Shown piece after piece: positions 16,941-27,230 of a stretch of 64,000 nt of DNA. A model generated the notes under the pieces. The model did no database searches. It saw only the letters and a program-made list of their open reading frames with translations, and was not told the DNA's origin. Position 1 is the first letter of the stretch. Each line of letters begins with the position of its first letter. The DNA lies in NCBI RefSeq assembly GCF_012275445.1, contig NZ_JAAZQK010000002.1, positions 124,001 to 188,000 of the forward strand, read 5' to 3'. Origin of the DNA: Rhizobacter sp. SG703 (GTDB lineage Bacteria; Pseudomonadota; Gammaproteobacteria; Burkholderiales; Burkholderiaceae_C). The position numbers and the translations under genes are program-made.

Positions 16941-18059
16941 TCAGTCGCCCAGCCGGCTGAGCACCTCGTCGGCCAGCGCAAGGCTGGCCGTCAGGCCCGG
17001 CGATTCGATCCCGAACAGGTTCACCAGCCCCGGCACCCCATGCTCGGCCGGCCCGTCGATGCGGAAATCCCCCGCCGGCTCGCCCGGGCCGACGAGCTTC
17101 GGCCGCACGCCGCTGTAGGCCGGCTGCAGCGCGCCGTCGGGCAGCGCGGGCCAGTAGCGGCGCACCTCGGCGTAAACAGCCTCGGCGCGCGATGGGTCCA
17201 CGGTGTAGTCGATCGGGTCTTGCGTGTCGTCGGCCAGCCACTGCACATCCGGCCCGAAGCGCGCCTGCCCGCCCAGGTCCAGTGTCAGGTGCACGCCCAG
17301 CCCGGCGCGCTGCGGCAGCGGGTAGATCAGGCGCGAAAACGGCGCACGACCGGCCAGCGAGAAGTAGTTGCCCTTGCAGAAGCGGGCCGGCGGTTGCGCA
17401 GCGGCCGGCAGGCCGGTGGTCGATCGCGCGAGCGCGGGCGCCCACAGGCCTGCGGCATTGACGACGATGCGGGCCGCCAGTTCCATCGGCTGCTCGCCGC
17501 CGACCTCGATGACGTGCTCGCCCGGGGAGGTCCGCACCGCTCGAACCGGCGAGGCCAGCGCCACCATGCCGCCGTGCCGTTCCAGGTCGCCCTGCAGCGC
17601 GAGCATCAACCCGTGGCTGTCGACCAGGCCGGTCGATGGCGACCACAGCGCCGCCAGGCAGGTGAGCGCCGGCTCCATCGCCCGCGCCTGCGCCGTGTCG
17701 AGCGGCACCAGGTCGTCGACGCCATTGGCCGCCGCCTGCGCCTGCAGGGCCTGCAGCCCGGGCAACTGCTGCGCCTCGGTCGCCACCAGCAGCTTGCCGC
17801 AGCGGCGGTGCGCCACGCCGTGCGATTCGCTGAATGCGTAGAGCTGCCGCTTGCCCGCCACGCACAGGCGGGCCTTCAGGGAACCGGCCGGGTAGTAAAG
17901 CCCCGCGTGGATGACCTCGCTGTTGCGCGAGCTGATGCCGGTGCCGATGGCGTTCTCACATTCGAGCACCAGCGTCTCGAGGCCGCGCAGCGCCAACCCG
18001 CGCGCCACCGCCAGCCCGACCACCCCAGCCCCCACCACCACTGCTTCGACACGGTCCAT
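16941..18059 (-). CDS. FAD-dependent oxidoreductase, L-2-hydroxyglutarate oxidase-like
   Basis: The 372-residue flavoprotein opens with the FAD-binding motif [16 protein letters not shown] (residues 7-22) and the strand ending ETLVLECE. The sequence [31 protein letters not shown] is typical of the LhgO/L-2-hydroxyglutarate oxidase branch of the DAO family, as is [16 protein letters not shown] at the C-terminus. It probably oxidises L-2-hydroxyglutarate or a related 2-hydroxy acid and passes electrons to quinone or oxygen. No partner gene nearby. Substrate assignment is by motif similarity only. Confidence 0.85.
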   Translation of the reverse strand: MDRVEAVVVGAGVVGLAVARGLALRGLETLVLECENAIGTGISSRNSEVIHAGLYYPAGSLKARLCVAGKRQLYAFSESHGVAHRRCGKLLVATEAQQLPGLQALQAQAAANGVDDLVPLDTAQARAMEPALTCLAALWSPSTGLVDSHGLMLALQGDLERHGGMVALASPVRAVRTSPGEHVIEVGGEQPMELAARIVVNAAGLWAPALARSTTGLPAAAQPPARFCKGNYFSLAGRAPFSRLIYPLPQRAGLGVHLTLDLGGQARFGPDVQWLADDTQDPIDYTVDPSRAEAVYAEVRRYWPALPDGALQPAYSGVRPKLVGPGEPAGDFRIDGPAEHGVPGLVNLFGIESPGLTASLALADEVLSRLGD

Positions 18060-18098
18060 GCGGCATTGTCGCCAGCCCGGCCGGTCGTGCGGCGGCGT

Positions 18099-18446
18099 TC
18101 AGCGCGTGCGGCCCGCCGGCGCCACGTCGACCAGATGGCGCAACTGCCGCTGCAGCCGGATCTCGCCCGGCCGCAGCAGTTCGTCGCACAGGTCTTCGAG
18201 TTGCGACTTCAGCCGGTCGAAAGCCTGCGGTGCCATCAGGCACTGCAGCCCGTGCGGGCACTCCAGGCCGTCGGCGAGGCAATCGGCCTTGTCGGCGCAG
18301 CCCAGCCGCTCGTCGGCGATGAAGCGGCGGATCAGCGCCATCGCGCCATCGACATCGCTGGCCAGCACCGCATGCCGCAGTTGCATGGCCATCTCGAGCC
18401 CACTGAGAACAGCCGCGTCTTCCGGTACGGCCACCGATGCACCCAT
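18099..18446 (-). CDS. Cys-rich orphan protein of 115 residues with hrp-box promoter
   Basis: I do not recognise this small protein. It begins MGASVAVPEDAAVLSGLEMA, is acidic and helical, and has a Cys cluster in the middle (LGCADKADCLADGLECPHGLQC). GGAG lies 5 nt before the ATG at 18444-18446, and a hrp box ends 24 nt before that ATG. The size, acidity and helical content would suit a type III chaperone or small regulator as well as an effector. It sits alone between the FAD oxidoreductase and xylA genes. Third positions are G/C-rich, unlike the larger orphans, so it is not a recent AT-rich import. Confidence 0.68.
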   Translation of the reverse strand: MGASVAVPEDAAVLSGLEMAMQLRHAVLASDVDGAMALIRRFIADERLGCADKADCLADGLECPHGLQCLMAPQAFDRLKSQLEDLCDELLRPGEIRLQRQLRHLVDVAPAGRTR

Positions 18447-18470
18447 GCGCGCTCCAGGTCGGAAACACGC

Positions 18471-18499
18471 TGAGTGGCCTGCCGGGGCGTTCCAGTTCC
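18471..18499 (-). promoter_or_regulatory. hrp box: GGAACT-N16-CCACTCA
   Basis: GGAACT (18499-18494, minus strand) and CCACTCA (18477-18471) are separated by 16 nt, one mismatch from the HrpL consensus. The element lies in the 74-bp gap between xylA and the 115-residue orphan gene, 24 nt before its start codon, downstream of the xylA stop. Confidence 0.7.
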
Positions 18500-18520
18500 C
18501 AGGTCCGTGCGGCCCCCGTG

Positions 18521-19834
18521 TCAGACGTAGCGGTTCAGCAGGTTCTCCATCGCCTCCTGGCGGCCCGACTTCGGCGGCACGTCGGTGTTGCGGTGGAGCA
18601 CGCGCTGCGCCACCGCGTCCAGCGTCAGCTCGCCGTTGAGCACCTGCTGGCCGAACGCGCCGCGCCAGCCGGCGTAGCGCTGCTGCACCGCCGATTCGAG
18701 CTTGCCGTCCAGGATCATCCGTTCGGCCGCCAGCAGCGCGCGGGCGCACAGGTCCATCGCGCCGACGTGGCCGTGGAACAGGTCTTCGGCATCGATCGAC
18801 TGGCGCCGCACCTTCGCGTCGAAGTTCAGCCCGCCGCTGGTGAAGCCGCCGGCGCGCTGGATGTGGAACATCGCGAGCGCCATTTCCGGCAGGTTGTTCG
18901 GGAACTGGTCGGTGTCCCAGCCGCACTGCATGTCGCCGCGGTTCATGTCGATCGAGCCGAAGATGCCGAGCGCGGCCGCGGTGGCGATCTCGTGCTCGAA
19001 GCTGTGGCCGGACAGCGTCGCGTGGTTGGCCTCGATGTTGACCTTCACGTCGTTCTCGAGCCCGTAGGTCTTCAGGAAACCGTACACGGTGGCGACGTCG
19101 AAGTCGTACTGGTGCTTGGTCGGCTCGCGCGGCTTCGGCTCGATCAGGATCGGGCCCTTCAGCCCGATCTTGTGCTTGTGGTCGACCGCCATCGAGAGCA
19201 GCCGGCCCATCTGCTGCAGCTCCGACTTCAGGTCGGTGTTCAGCAGCGTCTCGTAGCCCTCGCGGCCGCCCCACATCACGTAGTTGGCACCGCCCAGGCG
19301 CACGGTCGCGTCCATCGCCTCCTTGACCTGCAGCGCCGCCATCGCGAACACCTCGGGGTCGGGGTTGGTGGCCGCGCCGGACATGAAGCGCCGGTGCGAG
19401 AACAGGTTGGCCGTGCCCCACAGCAGCTTCACGCCGGTGGCCTGCTGCTTCTCGCCGAGCAGGTCGACGGTGCGGCGCAGCCACTCGACGCTCTCGCGCG
19501 GCGTGCTGCCTTCGGCGACCACGTCGCGGTCGTGGAAGCAGTAGTACGGGATGCCGAGCTTGCTGAAGAAGTCGAACGCGACATCGGCCTTCACGCGCGC
19601 CTGCTCGATCGGGTCGGCGATCTGGTGCCACGGGCGCTGGAAGCTGTCGCCGCCGAACGGGTCGCGGCCGTCCCACACGAAGCTGTGCCAGTAGCAGGCG
19701 GCGAAGCGCAGCTGCTCTTCCATGCGCTTGCCGAGCACGACGCGGTCCTTGTCGTACCAACGGAAGGCGAGCGGGTTGTCGCTCTCGGGGCCCTCGTACT
19801 TGATCGGCGCGATGCCTTTGAAAAACTCTGTCAT
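18521..19834 (-). CDS. xylA: Xylose isomerase
   Basis: XylA converts D-xylose to D-xylulose in the cytosol. The 437-residue protein matches the long (class II) type, starting [24 protein letters not shown]. It shows the metal and substrate motifs YYCFHDRDV (catalytic His), [35 protein letters not shown] and [20 protein letters not shown]. It is downstream of xylB in the operon direction? No: on the minus strand xylB (ending 19856) is transcribed first and xylA follows after 21 bp. Both are divergent from a ROK regulator. Confidence 0.97.
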   Translation of the reverse strand: MTEFFKGIAPIKYEGPESDNPLAFRWYDKDRVVLGKRMEEQLRFAACYWHSFVWDGRDPFGGDSFQRPWHQIADPIEQARVKADVAFDFFSKLGIPYYCFHDRDVVAEGSTPRESVEWLRRTVDLLGEKQQATGVKLLWGTANLFSHRRFMSGAATNPDPEVFAMAALQVKEAMDATVRLGGANYVMWGGREGYETLLNTDLKSELQQMGRLLSMAVDHKHKIGLKGPILIEPKPREPTKHQYDFDVATVYGFLKTYGLENDVKVNIEANHATLSGHSFEHEIATAAALGIFGSIDMNRGDMQCGWDTDQFPNNLPEMALAMFHIQRAGGFTSGGLNFDAKVRRQSIDAEDLFHGHVGAMDLCARALLAAERMILDGKLESAVQQRYAGWRGAFGQQVLNGELTLDAVAQRVLHRNTDVPPKSGRQEAMENLLNRYV

Positions 19835-19855
19835 GGCAATGTCTCCTGGTGAGGG

Positions 19856-21328
<1,473 letters not shown>

Positions 21329-21370
21329 GGCGAGCGTCGGCGCAAGGCCGGGAGGGGCAACGCCCGCCAC

Positions 21371-21392
21371 TTTAGTTCATCGGACAAACAAA
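21371..21392. promoter_or_regulatory. AT-rich imperfect palindrome, probable operator of the xyl ROK repressor
   Basis: TTTAGTTCATCGGACAAACAAA is partly self-complementary at its ends (TTTxxTT...AAxxAAA). It is the only AT-rich stretch in the 114-bp gap between xylB and the ROK gene. The location fits a XylR-type operator controlling both directions. The symmetry is weak, so this is a proposal. Confidence 0.4.
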
Positions 21393-21442
21393 ATACACCA
21401 CTCGCTTTCCCGAAGGCGAACCGGGCCGCGCCGGTGGCGACA

Positions 21443-22558
21443 ATGCGCCGCATGACACTCACTGGCGACCAGCACCTTGTCAAACGCATCAACCGGATGG
21501 CGCTGGTGCGCCTGCTGCGCGAGGAGCCCGGGCTGTCGCGGGCCGATCTGTCGACGCACAGCGGGCTGACCAAGTCGACCATCAGCATCCTCGCGAAGGA
21601 GTTGATCGACGAGGGCTGGCTGCTCGAAGAAGAGGCGCAGCACACCGGCAGCCTCGGGCGGCGGCCGAAGCCGCTGCGGCTGAACAGCCAGCGGCTGGCG
21701 CTGATCGGTGCCGAGCTCGGCATCGACGCGATCCAGACCGCAGCCGTCACGATCAACGGCGAGGTGATCGAATCGCAGCGCACGCCGCTGCGCTCGCTGG
21801 AGCCGCAGCAGGCTTGCCACCAGCTGATCGAGCAGGTGCTGGCGCTCGCGGCCGAGGTGAAGGAGCGCCACTACCGGCTGATGGGCATCGGTGTCGGCCT
21901 GCCCGGCGCGGTCGACGAGCAGGCGGGCGTGCTGAAGTTCGCACCGAACATCGGCTGGCGCGACGTGGAGCTGGGCCGGCGGCTGTCGGGCGAGGCGGCG
22001 GCGGCGGGGCTGGCCGACGTGCCGATCTACTACCAGAACGAGGCCGACCTGGCGGCGATCGGCGAGTTCGAGTTCGGCGAGGGGCCGGCCGACGACCCGC
22101 TGATCTTCCTGAGCTGCGGCATCGGGGTAGGCGCCGGCATCGTGCTGAACGACCGGCTCTTCAGCGGCGCGAGCGGCCTGGCCGGCGAGGTCGGGCACAC
22201 GATCCTGCAGATGGGCGGGCCGATGTGCTCCTGCGGCCGGCGCGGCTGTGCCGAGGCCTTGATCGGCGCACGGAACATCGCGACGTCGGAAGACGCGGCG
22301 CGTGCCGGGGGCTACCTCGGCGTGCTGATCCAGAACGTGTGGATGACCTTCAACCCGACGGTGATCGTGCTCGGCGGCGAGACGGTCGAGCGCGGTGCCG
22401 AGTTCCTCGACCCCGCGCTGTCGGCGGTGCAGCAGTTCGCGACCGAGGCCGGCATCGCGGCGCCGCAGATCCGCATCGCGCGGTACGGCTCATTGGCGAC
22501 GGCGGTGGGCGGAGCGGCTTACGTGTTGCACTGCATGCTGCGCCCGATCTACGGCTAG
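21443..22558 (+). CDS. xylR: ROK family repressor, XylR-type
   Basis: ROK regulator of 371 residues. The N-terminal winged HTH (about residues 15-65) reads NRMALVRLLREEPGLSRADLSTHSGLTKSTISILAKEL. The C-terminal sugar-kinase-like domain includes GIGVGLPGAVDEQAG, GIGVGAGIVLNDRLFSGASGLAGEVGH and the ROK zinc site CSCGRRGCAEAL. Position opposite xylBA makes it the likely xylose-responsive repressor. A second ATG at 21452 gives a 368-residue form starting MTLTGDQHLVKR; I cannot decide between them. The symbol is by context. Confidence 0.88.
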   Translation: MRRMTLTGDQHLVKRINRMALVRLLREEPGLSRADLSTHSGLTKSTISILAKELIDEGWLLEEEAQHTGSLGRRPKPLRLNSQRLALIGAELGIDAIQTAAVTINGEVIESQRTPLRSLEPQQACHQLIEQVLALAAEVKERHYRLMGIGVGLPGAVDEQAGVLKFAPNIGWRDVELGRRLSGEAAAAGLADVPIYYQNEADLAAIGEFEFGEGPADDPLIFLSCGIGVGAGIVLNDRLFSGASGLAGEVGHTILQMGGPMCSCGRRGCAEALIGARNIATSEDAARAGGYLGVLIQNVWMTFNPTVIVLGGETVERGAEFLDPALSAVQQFATEAGIAAPQIRIARYGSLATAVGGAAYVLHCMLRPIYG

Positions 22559-22578
22559 CCAATCCGGGACGCCGTCGT

Positions 22579-22833
22579 TCAAGCGTGCAGCTTGTCCCAA
22601 TACGACGCCGCTTTTCCGACCCAGCTGCAATAGTGCGGATCGTTCAGCGCATAGAACGGGATGCCGCGCGAGACGAATTTCTCGACCTCGTGGCCCAGTG
22701 AGCGGTCCCCGGCCGGCAGGCGCTCGACTTCGACCTCCAGCGCATGCAGCGCGATCGCACGCTGCATCGGGTTCGGTGCCATCAGCTGGCGGCGCAGCGT
22801 CTGCGAGTCGACGACAGAGGTTTCCAGGTCCAT
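22579..22833 (-). CDS. Small conserved-looking hypothetical protein, 84 residues
   Basis: The reading frame MDLETSVVDSQTLRRQLMAP to SYWDKLHA has GC-rich third positions and aromatic C-terminal motifs (GIPFYALNDPHYCSWVGKAA). It is soluble, acidic and without a signal. It lies between the ROK regulator (convergent, 20 bp gap) and the PstS-like gene (divergent, 259 bp gap). I do not recognise a family, and nothing nearby explains its role. Confidence 0.6.
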   Translation of the reverse strand: MDLETSVVDSQTLRRQLMAPNPMQRAIALHALEVEVERLPAGDRSLGHEVEKFVSRGIPFYALNDPHYCSWVGKAASYWDKLHA

Positions 22834-23092
22834 TCAAGACTCCAACAACATTCGGAAGAGGTTCGTGCAAGTTCGGCCGTTTTGCAGCCGGCTTGAGGAA
22901 CCCCGGGGGCCCAAGTGCGCAGAAGTCTTCCATGTGCGCCGGTTACGTGACCGTGTTGCGGGTAACAGCGTGTTGAAGCCCGCTCGGGTGCGACGCAGTT
23001 CACGGTCCGGCATCCCCAACCTGGGGGATGGGCGCACTGTCACGCGTCCGATGTATCGTCGCGCCCTCGCAGTAACCAACGGCTTTTCCGAA

Positions 23093-24154
23093 GTGACCAC
23101 CTCCCGCCTTCGCCTTGCTGCCCTCGCCGGGCTGATTTCGCTCCTTCCGCTGTTCGCCACGACCGCCTCGGCGCAGGTGCGCGGCATCGGCGCTTCGTTC
23201 CCGTCGAAGGTCTACGAGCGCTGGGCCAGGACCTACGAGCAGCAGACCGCCGGCGCCGCCGTCAGCTACAAGGCCACCGGATCCGGCGACGGCGTGAAGC
23301 AGATCAGCGCGCGCGCCGTCGACTTCGGCGGCAGCGACACGCCGCTGCCCGCCGACGAGCTGACGAAGCGCAAGCTGGTGCAGGTGCCGATGCTGATCGG
23401 CGGCATCGTGCCGGTGGTGAAGCTGCCGGGCATCGGCGCGAACAAGCTGCAGCTGTCCGGCGATGTGCTGGCCGATGTCATGGCCGCGCGCATCGCGAAG
23501 TGGAACGATCCGCGCATCGCGGCGCAGAACCCGGGTGTCGCGCTGCCGGCGCTGCGCATCCAGCGCATCGTGCGCGCCGATCGTTCCGGCACCACCGAAG
23601 GCTTCACCCGCTACCTGTCGGAGGTGTCGCCGGCCTTCAAGGCCGAGATCGGCGCGGGCCAGGCACCGAAGTGGCCGGGCCAGGTCGTCACCGCCGAAGG
23701 CAACGACGGGATGGTGAAGGCGCTCGCGGAGACCGACGGCGGCATCGCCTACGTCAGCTACGACCGCGTCGTGAAGGACGAGCTCGCGGGGGTGCGGCTG
23801 GTCAACGGCTCGGGTGTCGCGGTGGCGGCATCGGAAGCGGGCTTTCGTGCGGCGATCCTCGACAGCGACGTCTCGCGCGCCGGCAACGACCTGGCGTCGC
23901 TGATGAACCGCCCGGCCAGCGGCGCGTGGCCGATCACGCAGACGAGCTTCGTGCTGTTCGACGCCGAACCGGCCGATGCCGAGCGCGCTGCGCAGGGCAT
24001 GCGTTTCCTCTACTGGTGCCTGATGCACGGCGACGACCTGACGCGCGGCACCGGCTTCGCGCCGCTGCCGGTGAACCTGCAGGCGCGGCTGACGGCGCGC
24101 TTCGCGGGGGTGCGGGCGAAGGACGGGCGGGCGCCTCAGTACATGAATTTCTGA
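23093..24154 (+). CDS. PstS-like phosphate-binding periplasmic protein
   Basis: Periplasmic substrate-binding protein of 353 residues. From the GTG at 23093 it begins with a fitting signal peptide, TTSRLRLAALAGLISLLPLF, cleaved after ASA. The mature start VRGIGASFPSKVYERWARTY and the motifs YKATGSGDGVKQI, DFGGSDTPL, RADRSGTTEGFTRYL and AYVSYD are typical of PstS. An ATG at 23051 would add 14 residues before the signal and would overlap a possible half PHO box (CTGTCAC at 23037-23043). No pstCAB follows; the neighbours are PPK2 and a PiT transporter, so phosphate metabolism is the shared theme. Confidence 0.88.
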   Translation: MTTSRLRLAALAGLISLLPLFATTASAQVRGIGASFPSKVYERWARTYEQQTAGAAVSYKATGSGDGVKQISARAVDFGGSDTPLPADELTKRKLVQVPMLIGGIVPVVKLPGIGANKLQLSGDVLADVMAARIAKWNDPRIAAQNPGVALPALRIQRIVRADRSGTTEGFTRYLSEVSPAFKAEIGAGQAPKWPGQVVTAEGNDGMVKALAETDGGIAYVSYDRVVKDELAGVRLVNGSGVAVAASEAGFRAAILDSDVSRAGNDLASLMNRPASGAWPITQTSFVLFDAEPADAERAAQGMRFLYWCLMHGDDLTRGTGFAPLPVNLQARLTARFAGVRAKDGRAPQYMNF

Positions 24155-24171
24155 TCTTCGTTGGTTCTTCG

Positions 24172-24463
24172 GTGCGTCGCGGCGGGTGAGGGGATGGGCT
24201 GGGCCGGGGGCTCATGCCGGGACGGTCGGCCCTGGCGGGCCGACTCCACTGCGAAGATCGGCTTTGGGGATGGCGGGCGCAGCCCGCTTCGTGGACTGAC
24301 TCATCGGCACTGTCTGACCACAGCGAACGAAGTGAGCGGCGGGAGTTTCGGCGACGGGCCATGAAGCCAGTCAGCGGAGGGAAGTCATCGGCCCCGCCAG
24401 GGGCCGATGACCGCCCCCGACGGCGCGCCACAGCCTCCCCACCCGCGCCTTTGCACGCTCAGA
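24172..24463. repeat. Gene-free 320 bp region: composite repeat with three strong hairpins
   Basis: This gap between the PstS-like gene and ppk2 contains no gene. It starts with about 40 bp that also occur, inverted, at 3.25-3.31 kb. It ends with CCACAGCCTCCCC...GCGCCTTTGC...GCTCAGA, which also ends the repeat at 41.62-41.69 kb. In between are three perfect hairpins: 24225-24244 (8-bp stem), 24273-24287 (6-bp stem) and 24385-24410 (11-bp stem). The middle part looks like an insertion into the shorter repeat form. It may be a mobile non-coding element or a structured 3' region shared by the convergent genes. Confidence 0.6.
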
Positions 24464-24475
24464 CGCCGCCCAGCT

Positions 24476-25372
24476 TCAATATACCTCTGGCACGATCATC
24501 TGCTCCGGCACCGGCTGCCGGAAATAGTCGTCGTGCCGCACCCGCTGCGGCAACTCGATCGGCGCATGTTCGACCTCGCGGTACGGCAGCTGCCCCAGCA
24601 AATGCGCGATGCAGTTCAGCCGCGCCTTCTTCTTGTCGACCGCCTGCACCACCCACCACGGCGCCTCCGGGATGTGGGTGCGCTCCAGCATGATCTCCTT
24701 GGCCTTGGTGTAGTCCTCCCAGCGGCGGCGCGACTCCAGGTCCATCGGGCTCAGCTTCCACTGCTTCAGCGGGTCGTGGATTCGGCCGAGGAAACGCAGG
24801 TGCTGCTCCTCGTCGGTGATCGAGAACCAGTACTTCAGCAGCACGATGCCCGAACGCACCAGCATCTTCTCGAACTCGGGCACGGTGCGGAAGAACTCCT
24901 CGTACTCGTCGTCGGTGCAGAACCCCATCACCCGCTCGACGCCGGCGCGGTTGTACCAGCTGCGGTCGAACAGCACGATCTCGCCGGCCGCTGGCAGGTG
25001 CGTCGCATAGCGCTGGAAATACCACTGCGTGCGCTCGCGATCGTTGGGCGCCGGCAGCGCCGCGACGCGGCACACGCGCGGGTTCAGCCGCTGCGTGATG
25101 CGCTTGATGACGCCGCCCTTGCCGGCCGCATCGCGCCCCTCGAACAGGATCACCACCTTCTGGCGCGTGCCGACCACCCAGTCCTGCAGCTTCACCAGCT
25201 CGCCCTGCAGCCGGAACAGCTCGCGGAAGTAACTGCGGCGCGCTTCGCGGTCCGACGGCGTGCCGTCGGGGTCGCGGTCCTCGATCTCCAGCTCGAGCTC
25301 CTCGTCGTAGCTGTCCATCAGGTCGCGGTGGATGCGCTGCATCCACTCGTCTTGCTCGGGGTTCACGCTCAT
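24476..25372 (-). CDS. ppk2: Polyphosphate kinase 2
   Basis: PPK2 transfers phosphate between polyphosphate and nucleoside diphosphates. The 298-residue single-domain protein has Walker A VVILFEGRDAAGKGG (about residues 72-86), Walker B EIVLFDRSWYNRAGVERVMGF, and the lid motif FLGRIHDPLKQWKLSPMDLESRRRW, all hallmarks of PPK2. The direction (making NTP/NDP or polyphosphate) cannot be told from sequence. It is divergent from the PiT transporter, with a PHO box directed at each gene in the 116-bp gap, so phosphate-starvation control is likely. Confidence 0.95.
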   Translation of the reverse strand: MSVNPEQDEWMQRIHRDLMDSYDEELELEIEDRDPDGTPSDREARRSYFRELFRLQGELVKLQDWVVGTRQKVVILFEGRDAAGKGGVIKRITQRLNPRVCRVAALPAPNDRERTQWYFQRYATHLPAAGEIVLFDRSWYNRAGVERVMGFCTDDEYEEFFRTVPEFEKMLVRSGIVLLKYWFSITDEEQHLRFLGRIHDPLKQWKLSPMDLESRRRWEDYTKAKEIMLERTHIPEAPWWVVQAVDKKKARLNCIAHLLGQLPYREVEHAPIELPQRVRHDDYFRQPVPEQMIVPEVY

Positions 25373-25426
25373 GGTGTGTACGGCAGGTTGGAAGGAGACA
25401 CAGGTGCCCGACGGTGCAACAGCCCG

Positions 25427-25444
25427 ATGACGGGATCGTGACAG
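25427..25444 (-). promoter_or_regulatory. PHO box directed at ppk2
   Basis: On the minus strand CTGTCAC-GATC-CCGTCAT matches the PhoB consensus CTGTCAT-N4-CTGTCAT in 12 of 14 conserved positions. It lies 54 bp before the ppk2 start codon, and its edge is 4 bp from the opposing PHO box. Confidence 0.72.
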
Positions 25445-25448
25445 CCGG

Positions 25449-25466
25449 CTGTCATCCGGCCGTCAC
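25449..25466 (+). promoter_or_regulatory. PHO box directed at the PiT transporter
   Basis: CTGTCAT-CCGG-CCGTCAC matches the PhoB consensus CTGTCAT-N4-CTGTCAT in 12 of 14 conserved positions. It lies 22 bp before the PiT start codon. Together with the inverted copy at 25427-25444 it makes a compact divergent PhoB control region. Confidence 0.72.
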
Positions 25467-25488
25467 GACACCGTCCGACGATCCGGCC

Positions 25489-27093
25489 ATGAACACGACC
25501 ACCGCCGGAACCCTGCCGCCCTCGTCGCGCCCCAAGCTGGACAGCAAGCCCGGACCGCTGACGGCGATCCTGTTCGTCGGCCTGCTCGCCGCCGGGCTGC
25601 TGTTCACCGGCTACAGCCTCGTTGGCGACATCAGCGAGGCCGGCACGCCCGCCACCACCTGGGTGCCGTTCCTGCTGCTGGGCGTGGCGCTGCTGATCGC
25701 GCTCGGCTTCGAGTTCGTCAACGGCTTCCACGACACCGCGAACGCGGTCGCGACCGTGATCTACACCCATTCGATGCCGCCGAACATCGCCGTCGTCTGG
25801 TCGGGCTTCTTCAACTTCCTCGGCGTGCTGGTGTCCAGCGGCGCGGTGGCCTTCGGCATCATCTCGCTGCTGCCGGTCGAGCTGATCCTGCAGGTCGGCT
25901 CGGGCGCCGGCTTCGCGATGGTGTTCGCGCTGCTGATCGCCGCCATCGTCTGGAACCTCGGCACCTGGTGGCTCGGGCTGCCGGCCTCGTCGTCGCACAC
26001 GCTGATCGGCTCGATCATCGGCGTCGGCATCGCGAACGCGCTGATGCACGGCCGCGACGGCACCAGCGGCGTCGACTGGGCGCAGGCCACCAAGGTCGGC
26101 TACTCGCTGCTGCTGTCGCCGCTGGTCGGCTTCGGCTGCGCGGCGCTGCTGCTGGTCGCGCTGCGCGCCTTCGTGAAAAACCGGGCGCTCTACGAAGAGC
26201 CGAAAGGCAACCAACCGCCGCCGTGGTGGATCCGCGGCCTGCTGGTGCTGACCTGCACCGGCGTGTCGTTCGCGCACGGCTCGAACGACGGCCAGAAAGG
26301 CATGGGGCTGATCATGCTGATCCTGGTCGGCACGGTGCCGATGGCCTACGCGCTGAACCGCGCGATGCCGGTCGACCAGGTGACGCAGTTCGCCGCGATG
26401 GCACAGGCCACGCAGACCTCGCTGCAGCGCGGCGCCCCCGCCGCGGCATCGGCCGACCCGCGCAAGACGCTGTCCGACTACGTGCGCACCAAGGCACTGA
26501 CCCCCGACGTGGTGCCGGCGCTCGCCGCGATGGCCGGCCGCATCGGCCAGCAGGTGAAGCAGCACGGCTCGCTGGCCCGCGTGCCGGTCGACGCGGTCGC
26601 GAACGTGCGTAACGACATGTATCTCGCTTCGGAGGCGATCCGCTTCCTCGACAAGGCCGACGGCACCGGCATCGATGCCGATGCGCGCGCCAACCTGAAG
26701 GCCTTCAAGAAGCAGATCGACGACGCGACGAAGTTCATCCCGCTGTGGGTGAAGGTGGCCGTCGCGATCGCGCTGGGGCTGGGCACGATGGTCGGCTGGA
26801 AGCGCATCGTGGTCACCGTCGGCGAGAAGATCGGCAAGACCCATCTGACCTATGCGCAAGGGGCGTCGGCCGAGCTGGTCGCGATGATGACGATCGGGGC
26901 GGCCGACGTCTACGGCCTGCCGGTCTCGACCACGCACGTGCTGTCGTCCGGCGTGGCCGGCACGATGGCCGCCAACCGCTCGGGGTTGCAGATGTCGACC
27001 ATCCGCAACCTGCTGATGGCGTGGGTGCTGACGCTGCCGGCGGCGATCCTGCTGTCGGGGTCGCTGTACTGGCTGTTCACGCACCTGTTCTGA
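25489..27093 (+). CDS. PiT family inorganic phosphate transporter
   Basis: Inner-membrane phosphate permease of 534 residues with about ten membrane helices. The duplicated PiT signatures are present: FEFVNGFHDTANAVATVIYT (about residue 73) and the second-half GVSFAHGSNDGQKGMGLIML (about 258), plus WWLGLPASSSHTLIGSIIG and YGLPVSTTHVLSSGVAG. A large cytosolic loop of about 140 residues (roughly 285-420) separates the halves. I chose ATG 25489, just after the PHO box; the frame is open further upstream. It likely imports phosphate or metal-phosphate with low affinity. Confidence 0.95.
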   Translation: MNTTTAGTLPPSSRPKLDSKPGPLTAILFVGLLAAGLLFTGYSLVGDISEAGTPATTWVPFLLLGVALLIALGFEFVNGFHDTANAVATVIYTHSMPPNIAVVWSGFFNFLGVLVSSGAVAFGIISLLPVELILQVGSGAGFAMVFALLIAAIVWNLGTWWLGLPASSSHTLIGSIIGVGIANALMHGRDGTSGVDWAQATKVGYSLLLSPLVGFGCAALLLVALRAFVKNRALYEEPKGNQPPPWWIRGLLVLTCTGVSFAHGSNDGQKGMGLIMLILVGTVPMAYALNRAMPVDQVTQFAAMAQATQTSLQRGAPAAASADPRKTLSDYVRTKALTPDVVPALAAMAGRIGQQVKQHGSLARVPVDAVANVRNDMYLASEAIRFLDKADGTGIDADARANLKAFKKQIDDATKFIPLWVKVAVAIALGLGTMVGWKRIVVTVGEKIGKTHLTYAQGASAELVAMMTIGAADVYGLPVSTTHVLSSGVAGTMAANRSGLQMSTIRNLLMAWVLTLPAAILLSGSLYWLFTHLF

Positions 27094-27123
27094 CGGGGCG
27101 CGCGCGTGGACGACACACCCCCG

Positions 27124-27156
27124 TTCGGGCGTGTGGGGTCCCGCGTTTCGCCCGAA
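27124..27156. repeat. 8-bp inverted repeat between the PiT and response regulator genes
   Basis: TTCGGGCG (27124-27131) and CGCCCGAA (27149-27156) form a perfect 8-bp inverted repeat with a 17-nt loop, 31 bp after the PiT stop. There is no T-run, so either a factor-dependent terminator hairpin or an operator ahead of the next promoter is possible. Confidence 0.4.
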
Positions 27157-27164
27157 TGGGTGGT

Positions 27165-27193
27165 TTGCCTCCTGCGCGCTCAGCGCATACGAT
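27165..27193 (+). promoter_or_regulatory. Sigma-70-like promoter of the response regulator
   Basis: TTGCCT (27165-27170) and TACGAT (27188-27193) are spaced by 17 bp, 37 bp before the ATG of the LuxR-type regulator. Each has four or five matches to the TTGACA/TATAAT consensus. Prediction by eye. Confidence 0.45.
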
Positions 27194-27230
27194 GCGCGCT
27201 TGCTTGAGCGTCGATGAGGCCTCCCCTGCG

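Noticed and set aside
23037-23054. Possible full PHO box before the pstS-like gene (CTGTCAC-GCGT-CCGATGT)
   Set aside because: Only the first half matches; the second has few correct bases. Kept only as a half-box remark.
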